28,897 nucleotides of DNA from Priapulus caudatus. Taxonomy: Eukaryota; Priapulida; Priapulimorpha; Priapulimorphida; Priapulidae. The stretch lies in assembly GCF_000485595.1 (NCBI RefSeq), contig NW_014577642.1:106865-135761 (forward strand). Reading direction: 5' to 3'. Within the stretch, counting starts at the first letter, position 1; each line of letters opens with the position of its first letter. Positions 9,982-19,129 of this stretch are shown here, piece after piece. A program made the position numbers and the translations under genes. The notes under the pieces were generated by a model that was not told the DNA's origin, did no database searches, and worked only from the letters and a program-made list of their open reading frames with translations.

Positions 9982-10133
9982 ATGAGAGAGAGTTGGTACA
10001 GAAGAAGACGTTCACTAAGTGGGTGACGTCGCACCTGCTGCGCATGAACAGCCGCGTCGGGGACCTTTACGTCGACCTGCGAGATGGCAAGATGCTGCTC
10101 AAGCTGCTCGAGATCCTGTCGGGAGAGAGACTG
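9982..10133 (+). CDS. Beta-spectrin exon 2: first half of CH1 (actin-binding domain)
   Basis: The exon begins after TTTCCGTAG with two bases that complete an Asp codon from either first exon, followed by 50 codons ending at phase 0. The residues [18 protein letters not shown] form the first CH1 helix and the first actin-binding segment of the spectrin/alpha-actinin superfamily. [21 protein letters not shown] and GERL follow, with the usual spacing. The donor is CTG|GTACGT. CH1 is the main F-actin-contacting half of the tandem CH domain. The frame is intact and has no unusual residues. The exon's last 17 or so bases and the donor are repeated three times in the downstream intron. Confidence 0.96.
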
Positions 10134-10395
10134 GTACGTAGCGCCCCCTGCTGGTCTGCTTACCCTGGCCCCTGCCCCGTACTGCCCTGTCAGGAGAGAG
10201 ACTGGTACGTAGCGCCCCTGCTGGTCCGCTTACCCTGGCCCCTGCCCCGTACTGCCCTGTCAGGAGAGAGACTGGTACGTAGCGCCCCCTGCTGGTCTGC
10301 TTACCCTGGCCCCTGCCCCGTAGCACCCCCCGCATCACCCTGTTGGGTGAGAGACTAGTATGTAGCGCCCCCTGTTGTTTCCCATGGGCTCGACC
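10117..10395 (+). repeat. 70-bp tandem repeat carrying the exon-2 end and its splice donor
   Basis: The block GGAGAGAGACTG|GTACGTAGCGCCCC is present at the true junction (donor 10134) and again with donors at 10205, 10275 and, degraded to ACTA|GTATGT, at 10358. Spacings are 71, 70 and 83 bp. The rest of the unit is CTTACCCTGGCCCCTGCCCC plus flanks. The second and third donors are identical to the true one over at least eight bases. The frame stays open through the copies to 10358, so use of a downstream donor would lengthen the exon rather than stop it at once. Confidence 0.9.
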
Positions 10396-10460
10396 CATTC
10401 CTACTCACCCCGGGAACTGGGTCTGTATGAAGACGGAATTGACGTGGCGCCCCCTGCTGT
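10140..10460 (-). promoter_or_regulatory. Cluster of CTCF-type core motifs
   Basis: On the minus strand CCAGCAGGGGGCGCT, the optimal vertebrate CTCF core, occurs exactly at 10140-10154 and 10281-10295. A version missing one G is at 10211-10224, a weaker one at 10364-10378 and another near 10445-10460. CTCF and its core motif are conserved across much of Bilateria, but binding here is inference. The motif lies in the tandem unit, so the copies multiplied together with the splice-site repeat. Confidence 0.45.
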
Positions 10461-10546
10461 CCTGCACCGCCGCTTACCATGGGAATGAGAAAGCTGCGCT
10501 TCCACACAGGTGCAAGCTGCATCTGTTTTGCCATTTGTCCCCCTTA

Positions 10547-11110
10547 TTAACACGTTGAACGCTACATGTTTAACAATGCGCCTACCGCCCTGTGCTGAGA
10601 TTTTCGCATTTTTACCGCTTAGTCACCTATTACACAAAATGTTTTTGGCAGGTTTAACTAGCTATACAATTATTTATAATTAGTGGCTAGTATAATATAG
10701 ATATAAACTTACTCTCAGACATCAAAACAACACCGGAATCTATCACCCATGATCTATCAAATCAATCACAAATTTCAGACATAAAAACAAATTCAAAACA
10801 CACGGCGGTCAAACGCCCTTTGGCGAGGTGAACTAAATACATTACCTCAGTCCAAAAAACTCCCAAAATAACGTTCCAAACAACAGTAAAGTATTGTATA
10901 AATTATGTCATCTACTACTGGGGTATATACAGTGACGCTGTTGAAATTGCTAAGCGTACAGCTTATGCCATCTATAGGAGAACATAGTAAACGTTCCAAA
11001 TTAATTTTAATTTTAAATTTTTTTTTTTGCCACGAGTATCCTCGTGTTTCGCGGCCGTGCGTTTTGCAGGTTCGAACGAGTATACTCGTGTTTCGCGTTG
11101 AACGTGTTAA
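10547..11110. mobile_element. Non-autonomous piggyBac-like MITE flanked by TTAA
   Basis: The left end reads TTAA-CACGTTGAACGC (from 10547) and the right end GCGTTGAACGTG-TTAA (to 11110). This gives about 12-bp terminal inverted repeats with one mismatch and a TTAA duplication, the signature of the piggyBac superfamily. Near the right end ACGAGTAT(C/A)CTCGTGTTTCGCG occurs twice (about 11033 and 11078). No transposase frame is present over the 560 bp, so it would depend on a transposase elsewhere. Confidence 0.75.
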
Positions 11111-11196
11111 AGCATTCTCGCTATCCTGTGTGACCCCCCCCCCCAATTACACTATTTGACGCAATGTATGTTTCCTACCATTTCCCCTCCCCATTT

Positions 11197-11344
11197 GCAC
11201 TGGCAGCAAGAACAAGCCCGCACGTACAGCACACACGCAGCCATTGACTATATATAACAACATTGTTATATATAACAACGTTGTTATATATAGTCAATGG
11301 CCGCGTGTGTGCTGTACGTGCGGGCTTGTTCTTGCTGCCAGTGC
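11197..11344. repeat. 148-bp near-perfect palindrome
   Basis: GCACTGGCAGCAAGAACAAG at 11197 returns as its complement ending at 11344, with only one or two mismatches and no spacer; the centre near 11270/11271 is GTTATATATAAC. No terminal motif or target duplication was recognised. It is probably a small foldback element or an inverted duplication at a replication error. Confidence 0.92.
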
Positions 11345-11648
11345 ATTTGACCAGTACACGTCAGTTGGAGTTTTTAAGTTTTTTTTCGGATGGTAACATT
11401 GCCACAAGGCGTGGTGACGTGTGCACAGTGGCCATGTTGTTATAGACAGTCTCACAAAATTCTTCGGGCAAAACAGCTATTTGTGTGAGTTGTTTTTTTG
11501 CACCAGTGGTTGCGTGATGGTGACCCAAACGTGCGTACGTAGATAGCAAGGTAACCTTGAACAAAGGTCATAAGTTGCTTGGGTTAAAGGAGAAAACATG
11601 GTGTCAACCGTGGCCAGCTATGCGGGAGAGAGAGGGATGGGAGATAGG

Positions 11649-11679
<31 letters not shown>

Positions 11680-12230
11680 AGATAGAGAGAGCGAGAGCGG
11701 GAGAGAACTCATGGGGAAAACTTGTTTTTAATTCGTTTGTTTTCGCAGGGAGTTCAGTGCAGTTTCCATCAACATGTGAAGGTTGTGTTGTCTGTCAGGC
11801 GTGCTCGCGTCCGTCCTGTAAAAGGGACGCTGAATATTTCCGGCTTCATAGACAAAAGCGGCGAGCCTAACGTTTACTACCAAAGTATATAGGCGTTAAA
11901 TTTTTAATGCCGAGCGGATCGATGCGAAATGGGTAAATGGGTGCGTTTTTATCTAATGTAGTCGTACGTGAATATTTCAAAGCAAGGCGTGGTAGCTGGT
12001 GGGTTCGTGTCTGCATAAATTGTAGCTCTGCTGTGCATTAGGTTCAAATAAAGCCGTTGTATAACGTGAGTGACATTTATAGCACTTCGTGATCTGATGA
12101 GAAAGCTACAGTAGGCAGAATCTAAACTGTATTAGCTCTTAGTAATGCATATGTGAGTTCGAAAGGAGTGATTTCCTTTCGCCATCGTAACTAAAAGAAT
12201 TTCGGTAAACATTGAAAATTTCCGAGTAAG
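11345..12230. other. Intron stretch with (GA)n, no supported gene
   Basis: A GA-rich microsatellite lies at about 11626-11705. The remainder is unique intronic sequence with no recognisable exon. Confidence 0.5.
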
Positions 12231-12750
12231 CGCCCGCACGAGTCGTCGTCGTCGTGGAGACGACCGCTCGCGATTCTGCTGCTCTGCTCGTCTGCCACAC
12301 CTATCTAGGCTGATGGATGTGACGTCATACGTATCGTCACACCAACCTCGTCCGCCGTGATGAAACGTCGCTTGCTTCTCGTTGACGCGAACGCGCGAAA
12401 TCGCGAGAAATTTTTCCGACACGCACACATGGCCACGTCGCGCGATTCTGAAATGCTTTTCGCCCGAATCGCATGAATTTTTCCCGGTTCATTATAAATG
12501 GAGGCGGACGGCGGAGAGATCGCGCAAATTGTGCCATTACGCCGTAAACGCAGACAGAACTCCGCCGCGAAAGTTTTTCGCCACCGCACGAACTCTGTCG
12601 TGGAGTGCGCGAATTTTAAACGCAGTCATTTTAACGCAGGAGTGCGCGAAAATGAACCGTTACGGTATATAAACCGTGCAATAAAGGTTCGAGCTGGCGA
12701 CTTTCGTCGTTGCAACGACAGGCCTTGCCACGTATATATGTGACTCAGAC
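12231..12750. other. CpG-rich intronic patch with TATA and GCGCGAAA motifs
   Basis: CpG density is high, and open frames run on both strands because TA-containing stops are rare. GCGCGAAA or TTTTTCGC boxes (E2F-like) occur near 12393, 12564 and 12648. TATA-like boxes lie at about 12492 (TTATAAATGG) and 12664 (GTATATAAACC). This could be an intronic promoter or part of an old repeat. The overlapping frames show no recognisable protein. Confidence 0.3.
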
Positions 12751-13795
12751 CATGCCAGTGCCTGCGCGATGGCGGTAAACGCATAATTGGACCATGTCGC
12801 ACTCCGACCCGAATTATCATAACGGTTAGTCGAAGCAGGAAAATATCGGACGTTGTCACTAATTGGATGCTCGTGAAGAGCGCAGTGCGGGTGTTAGGGC
12901 GGTGCGAGGGATTTAGAGCAGTGGAATCGGCGTGGTTTTTTGGAGGCGAGGAGGGAGGTTTCGTAATGTAAGGGCTACTGTTTTTTTGTGGGGGGTTGGT
13001 TACGGAAAGGAGGGAGCGGAGCACTTCTAGTTGCACTATCGAGACAGGGGGTGGGTCTCTGAAATTTTTCCAAATGTACAATTGAGGGGCAGATCCATGC
13101 TGTTGCCGTGTCAAGCGCAGAAAATTTCGCGGCAAGGGAAGTTACAGTGTGATAAATATTTCAATTTATCATTCTTTGTAAAATTTTCTACTTCATTTAA
13201 AATTTCGTCAGCTTCAGTACGATGGCAAAGCGAGTTTAGTTGCTCAAACAACCGCGGCGCCCCGCCTAATATTCATCCCTCCACCGACGCTCCCCCAGCT
13301 ACTCTAATCCTTCACGGTAAATTTAAATGTCAATGGTTACACAAAGGGCCTTTTATAATCGCCTGTCGGAATCTGAACGGCAGTCTTATTGTGATTTTAG
13401 GTATCGGCGTGTTAAACATATTTCCATTGCGCTGCTGCTGCCGCCTCCGTTGTCGACACGATGAGTCATTCATTCACGAGCGACATTCTAGTGCGCCCCT
13501 TACAAATATCTTGAGCACCCCCGCACCATAATGGCCCCCTATTATACCGACGTGTGGGTTTTTCGCTGCTGCTTACGCGTATGCCAGTTTCTGGTTGCAT
13601 AATAATGAGGTCGGGGGTAGTGAGGCATGCTCTTTGTGTATGTTGTGAATTCTGTGTCAACGCGGCTTCATTCTCGGCATGATTAGGATTGTTTTTGGAC
13701 GATGAAAGGGTGTAACATTCAAATATAAAGCCAACACAGGCATTTCAAATGTTAAACATTTAAATGTTCATTATGTGGAAAATAAAATAGTAATA
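12751..13795. other. Intron stretch without recognisable features
   Basis: Unique sequence with short open frames on both strands, none with a recognisable domain or flanking splice signals that would fit the spectrin gene. Confidence 0.5.
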
Positions 13796-13796
13796 A

Positions 13797-14390
13797 GTGG
13801 GGAATGAACTCCCACTATTAGTACACGAGGAATCAACTCCTTTTATTAGTACATGAGGAATAAACTCCCTCTATTAGTACACGAGGAATCAACTCCTTTT
13901 ATTAGTACATGAGGAATAAACTCCCTCTATTAGTACACGAGGAATAAACTCCCACTATTAGTACATGAGGAAGGAACTCCCTCTATTAGTACATGAGGAA
14001 TAAACTCCCACTATTAGTACATGAGGAATAAAATCCCTCTATTAGTACATGAGGAATAAACTCCCACTATTAGTACATGAGGAATAAACTCCCTCTATTA
14101 GTACACAATGAATAAACTCCCACGATTAGTACATGAGGAATGAACTCCTTCTATTAGTACATGAGGAATAAACTCCTTCTATTAGTACATGAGGAATAAA
14201 CTTCCTCTATTAGTACACAATGAATAAACTCCCTCTATTAGTACACAATGAATAAACTCCCACTATTAGTACATGAGGAAGGAACTCCCACTATTAATAC
14301 AATGAGGAATGAACTCGCTCTATTAGTACACGAGGAACAAGCTCTCACTATTAGTACACAGGGAACAAAGTCCCACTATTAGTACATGAG
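13797..14390. repeat. 28-bp minisatellite, about 21 copies
   Basis: The unit is GAGGAATAAACTCCC followed by (T/A)CTATTAGTACAT. Variants alternate between AATAAACTCCC, AATCAACTCCTTTT and AAGGAACTCCC, and some copies read ACACAATGAATAAAC. The pattern of variants suggests duplication of blocks of two to four units. It is non-coding. Confidence 0.93.
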
Positions 14391-14549
14391 GCATGTACTA
14401 CAATCGCTACTAAATTGCATGAGGCAAAATCTCTCCATGCTGTGTGACATAGCCAGCTGCGGTGGGTGCGAAATATCAATATCGGTCAGATGGTCATCGT
14501 CATTAGCATATTCTGTTTACCTACTTTCCCTCTCTACCCGGGCTACGCA

Positions 14550-14925
14550 AGCATCAGCTGTTGCCATAGAAATCGATTCGCCGTCTGCTGTTTCACCTCT
14601 GTCTATTGCCACTGCTGCGAAGTCGGAAGTGGTTGCCATAACGATCCCTTCTACATTGTTGACTGCCGTCTTTTGCTACTGCTGCAAAGTGGGAAGCTGT
14701 TGCCATAGGAATCCTATTCATCGTGTTTGACCGCTGCCTCTTGCCACCGCTGCAAAGTGGGCAACTATTGCCATAGAAATCCCATTCATCGCGTTTTACT
14801 GCTATTCCCTGCCACCGCCGTGAAATGGAAAGCCGTCGACGCGGAAATCGTTCCGCACTTATTCTCCGCGGTCCATCGCACGCGGAAGCGGGAAGCTGTT
14901 GCCGTAGTAACGCGTTCGCGCATCC
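14550..14925. repeat. Degenerate tandem repeat, about 70 bp, up to the exon-3 acceptor
   Basis: Four to five units share TTGCCAC(T/C)GCTGC(A/G)AAGT, GGGAAG(C/T)(T/G)GTTGCCATA and AATCC(C/T)ATTCATCG. They run to within about 20 bp of the 14940 exon. The open frames across them follow the repeat and are not supported as genes. Confidence 0.75.
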
Positions 14926-14939
14926 GTTGTTGCTTGCAG

Positions 14940-15113
14940 CCGAGACCGACAAAGGGTAAGATGAGGATTCACTGCCTGGAGAACGTGGAGAAGGCGCTGC
15001 AGTTCCTGCGGGAGCAGCACGTTCACCTGGAGAACCTCGGAGCGCACGACGTAGTCGACGGCAACCCGCGACTCACGCTCGGCCTCATCTGGACCATCAT
15101 CCTGCGATTCCAG
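14940..15113 (+). CDS. Beta-spectrin exon 3: end of CH1 and start of CH2
   Basis: Exactly 58 codons lie between acceptor TGCTTGCAG and donor CAG|GTAGTG, phase 0 at both ends. [20 protein letters not shown], then [19 protein letters not shown], then [15 protein letters not shown] reproduce the most conserved part of the spectrin actin-binding domain: the end of CH1 and the first CH2 helix ([11 protein letters not shown]). The frame is intact and no expected residue is missing. It continues directly from GERL of exon 2. It should continue into IQDIT of the next exon, which is damaged in this sequence. Confidence 0.97.
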
Positions 15114-15700
15114 GTAGTGAGCGGGATTTCTCCGGGCCTCCTCCCAGGTCCCGGGTCTTCCCATTGCTGGTTTGCGCACGGAAACCCTCCCGCGGTGGTT
15201 CCCTGCGTGAAATCGTCCCGGCTGCCGGTTCCCTGTTCCGTGGTTCTACGTTGCATACGCGACTCATCTTCTTGTGGTTCCGGGCGTGGAATTATCCCGA
15301 TTCTCATGTCCCTGTTATCCACCCGTCCCTCTAAGTGAGCCTCTGTCGATTACCAGTGTCAACCCCGTGTCGTTTGGACACTTGCTCCCGGACGCCACCT
15401 GCGTTACCACCTCGTTATTCCGTGTTAACCCTTCCTTCACTTGTCTGCTTTACTTCCAGGCTCTGTATGCACCCTGCCCAACACCGGACCTTCATCCCGA
15501 TTACCCAGGTAAAACCCGTCTGCTTTGATGTATCCCCCTCCACCCATCACTGTTTCCCAGTCGCTGAAACATTGCCACCCACTATCAATCGATTCACCGC
15601 CAGTGTTGTATGAAGAAGTCATGAACAAAATAAATTCGATACCGTAGCAGCAATACGATCCTCTCCGTAAATCCGCGCGCAATTGCGCGTCTGAGCGAGA
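15114..15700. other. Intron 3, first part
   Basis: Unique intronic sequence with a loosely repeated GTGGTTCC(C/G)(T/G)GCGTG(A/G)AAT block near 15195 and 15275. No further feature is recognised. Confidence 0.5.
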
Positions 15701-18050
15701 CAGTTGTGTGGGTGCATTGTGTCGAACAGTTTTCTTAATGAGCATTCGCAGCAGATGCATGCATTCATGCACACACACTACAGCCAAGCATGCAGAAACT
15801 ACACCCACTACTTCCTCTACCCCCACCCCTATGCTCACGCAATGTTGCGCTCCCCCACCAAGGACATCCAGGACATCACAATAGACGCATGCATTGCACA
15901 ATACACCTACGCATGCCCAAGATTGCACACGACACCCACTCATCGACGCACACACGGACACACACTCACGCACGCAACACCACGACATCACGCTACGCAC
16001 GCACACACGACACCCACTCACGGCACGCACAGCAGGGCCCACCACCACTCACACACGCACACACCACACCCACTCACGCAGGCCACACGACACCACTCAC
16101 GCACGCACACACCCTACAGCCCACTTCAACGCACGCCACCCACCACACCCACTTCACGCACGCACACACACACCACACCCAGCTCGATTGCACGCCACAC
16201 ACCACACCCACTCTACGCACACGCACACACACACCACACCACACTCCATGCACGCACACACACCACACCCACTCACGGCCGACGCACAAATGCCCCACCC
16301 TACAACACCCACCTTCACCGCTACGCACACACACACCACCACCCTACTCATGCCACGCACACACACCACACCGCAGTCACGGCGACGCACAAATGCCCCA
16401 CGCTACCAACACCTCACTCATGCCAACGCTAGCACACACCCACACCCACGTCACGCCACGCACAAATGCACCCTACACACCCACTCTACGCACGCACGCA
16501 AGATGCACATGTGATACCCACTCACACACGCACACACACTCACAGTCACCACTGACACCCACCTCAGCAGCACAAATACACACTACTCACCCACTCGCAC
16601 GCGATGCCCAAATGCAAGCCAACACACCCAACCTCACGCGTGACTGCACACACTCGGGCAGCACGTAAACACCCACTCACGCACGGCAACCAAATGCACC
16701 GCACTACCACACCCCACTCACCGACCGCCAATTGGCTCCAAATGAGCCACACGACCACCCACTCCATAGCGACGCCACCTGCAGCGACACCCTACTCAAC
16801 ACACGACCATACACCACACCCATCTCACGCCCCACGCAGCACTACGACACACACCGCACTCGACTGCACGCATACACGCACACCCACTCGACGGTGCCGG
16901 CGCCACACTCCTCACTGGCATGCGCACGCCGATTACAACACCCCACCGCCGCACTCACGCCACGCATCACTACACCCACTCACCCGCACGGCATACAGAC
17001 ACACCCACCTCTAGCGCACGCACCAACACAAACGCACACGGACACCACACTCATTACACGCACACACTACACCCACTCAACGCACGCCACAAATGCCACA
17101 CTACACTCCTCACTCATACACTGCACACACGATCACCACTCACGCACGCACAAATGCACACGACACACTCACACGACGCTACGCCACGACACCCACTCAC
17201 CGCGCACAAAATGCACCCAACACAACCCACTCACTGCACGCGCCAAATTGCAACACTAAACAACCCACTGCACACACGCCCAAATGCACCCAACACACCC
17301 CCTCTACGCCCGCACAAATGCACCCAACACACCCAACTCACGCCATGCCCAAATGCACAGGCTAAACACCCAACTCACACAACGCAAATGCACACTAAAA
17401 CGACCATCAGGGGCACGCACACCAAACACACCCCACTCAACGCAGCGCACGCACAACGCACACGACACCCACTCCATACACGCACGCACGACACCCACAT
17501 ACGCACGCCCAACATCACACTACCACTACACCACTCATACTACGCCACGCACCGGATCACCACAACTCTCGCACGACGCCCAAACCCTCGATCCCACACT
17601 ACACACCGCACTCATTTGCACGCATCGACACATCCACTACACCCACTTCACGGCCACGACACAACACGCACATCTACAGCCCAAGCTCATGCACCCGCAT
17701 ACAACCACACCCAGCTCAACCGCGCACCGCGGACAACACGCAGCACTTACACGCCACTGCATGCACGCAACACACCACACCCATCTCACGCACACTACAC
17801 CCCAACTCATGCCACGCACACACCACCACCCACTCAGCGCACGTCACAACGCCACCACTACACATCCACTCATGACCACCACAACTACAGCCCACCTCAC
17901 GCACGCACACACCACACCCCACTCACCGCACACACAAACGCTACACTACACTCTCCTCATGCACAGTCTCCATTGACACCACACCACTCGTTCCTCCACC
18001 TACACCTCTATGTTCTCATGCCCTGACATCTGCACTACGTTGCTAAAACC
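15700..18050. repeat. Noisy C/A-rich tandem array (CACACCCACTCACGCACG-type)
   Basis: About 2.3 kb of the plus strand is built from variants of ACGCACGCACACACCACACCCACTC and, from about 16600, units with AAATGCACCCAACACACCC. Unit lengths drift by one to a few bases from copy to copy. Very long Thr/His-rich frames in several registers result from this and are not genes. Single-base indels at this rate are typical of uncorrected long reads across a low-complexity array. At about 15868 an insert reading CATCCAGGACATCACAATAG matches the start of the exon at 18263. Confidence 0.85.
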
Positions 18051-18262
18051 GCTCACAATCCCAGGACATAACATAACACCTCACGCCAGCGCCTTCCCAC
18101 GACGCAGATTTACTCACACATAGTAACGCGCCCGAAGACTACCTTGCGCCAGCAACGCCACACCCAGCGCACAACGTAACAGGCGCCCACCCTCCGCACT
18201 CCATCCCTCCACCTACCCGACTATGCTTTACGCGAACACTCTGCGCCCGTCCCCCATCACAG

Positions 18263-18453
18263 ATTCCAGGACATCACGACTAGAGAGGACGGGTCCGGAC
18301 AACAAGGAGACGAACGTGCTGCCGAAGGATGCGCTGCTGCCTGGGCGGGTCAAGATGACAGACGGCCGGGCTAACCCGAACGTGAACGTTGCGCAACTTC
18401 ACGACGACTGGCGCGACAGGCCTCGCCAGTCAACGCCTGCATCACAAGCACAG
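18263..18453 (+). CDS. Beta-spectrin exon 4: CH2 core, broken by small indels
   Basis: Acceptor CCCATCACAG and donor CACAG|GTAACG are in place, and the length is 191 bp where the family predicts about 176. Recognisable pieces in shifted frames are CCAGGACATCACGA (QDIT), GACAACAAGGAGACG (DNKET), AAGGATGCGCTGCTG (KDALL), AACCCGAACGTGAACGT (NPNVNV), TGGCGCGAC (WRD) and CACAAGCACAG (HKHR). Read from the expected phase 0 it meets a TAG after six codons. Several single-base insertions and substitutions are needed to explain it. They are spread through the whole exon and match the noise in the arrays on both sides, so base-calling error is more likely than a dead gene. In the intact protein this exon would supply most of CH2 and end in phase 2 at the HKHRPDL junction. 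Confidence 0.85.
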
Positions 18454-18469
18454 GTAACGCATGCACGCA

Positions 18470-18960
18470 CGAGCCGTACTGCCATGAATCGCCGCCGGGG
18501 GTGGGGGAAGGTGGAGAGTGGGGGGCGGGAGGTGGTTGAGTTGATTGGGATAGGGGTAGGGCGGTCGGGGTGGGTGGTTGGAGGTGCTAGAGAAAGGGGA
18601 GGGCTGGTAAGTAAGGTGCCGTGAATGGGGCAACGTAGGTTGGGATAGATGGTGAAGGGACAGGGGGTAGGTAGTGTGTGGTGAATGGAGGGGGGAATGA
18701 GGGATAGATGGGTGGGGGGGTGGGGGGGGTGTTCGATGTGAATGAGGGTGGCGAATGGAGGCGGATAGATGGTGGGCGTCGGAGGTTGTGGTGTGTCAGT
18801 GAATGAGGGCTGGGGATCGGAGGGGACTAGATATATGAGGAAGGGTAGGTGCGCGGTGTGTGGGATTGACTGGATATTGAGGTATGGACACAGGGGATGT
18901 GGTGCTGTGTATGTACAGCGTGGAATTATAGGCGGTAGGCGCATGGAGGATGTTGGGTGC
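18470..18960. repeat. G-rich degenerate repeat (GTGAATGGGGG-type)
   Basis: Units with GTGAATG(A/G)GGG, GGGATAGATGG and GGTGG recur about every 40-50 bp. Runs such as GGGTGGGGGTGGGGGG around 18710-18730 could form G-quadruplexes. Plus-strand Gly-rich and minus-strand Pro-rich frames are by-products. Confidence 0.65.
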
Positions 18961-19129
18961 GGCAACGACCGCTCCATCATGTGGATCTACACAGTGTGGA
19001 TATATGAAGGCTTAGGGTTAAGGCGGGAGGGATTCGGGACCTGTGATCGAGCTTACAGCTGCTGGATATTCAGCGCGGTAAGAGGGAGGCAGATGTGACG
19101 TGCCTCGGCCCCCCCACCGCACTCACCCA

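Noticed and set aside
11060-11085. GGTTCGAA resembling a tRNA B box
   Set aside because: There is no matching A box or cloverleaf around it, and it lies inside the piggyBac-like element.
12626-13135. Minus-strand 169-codon frame
   Set aside because: No domain, mixed low-complexity content and no splice or promoter context.
15437-18026. Very long Thr/His-rich plus-strand and Cys/Val/Trp-rich minus-strand open frames, up to 368 codons
   Set aside because: They follow the C/A-rich array in several registers at once, have no domain and no splice context, and shift with the indel noise.
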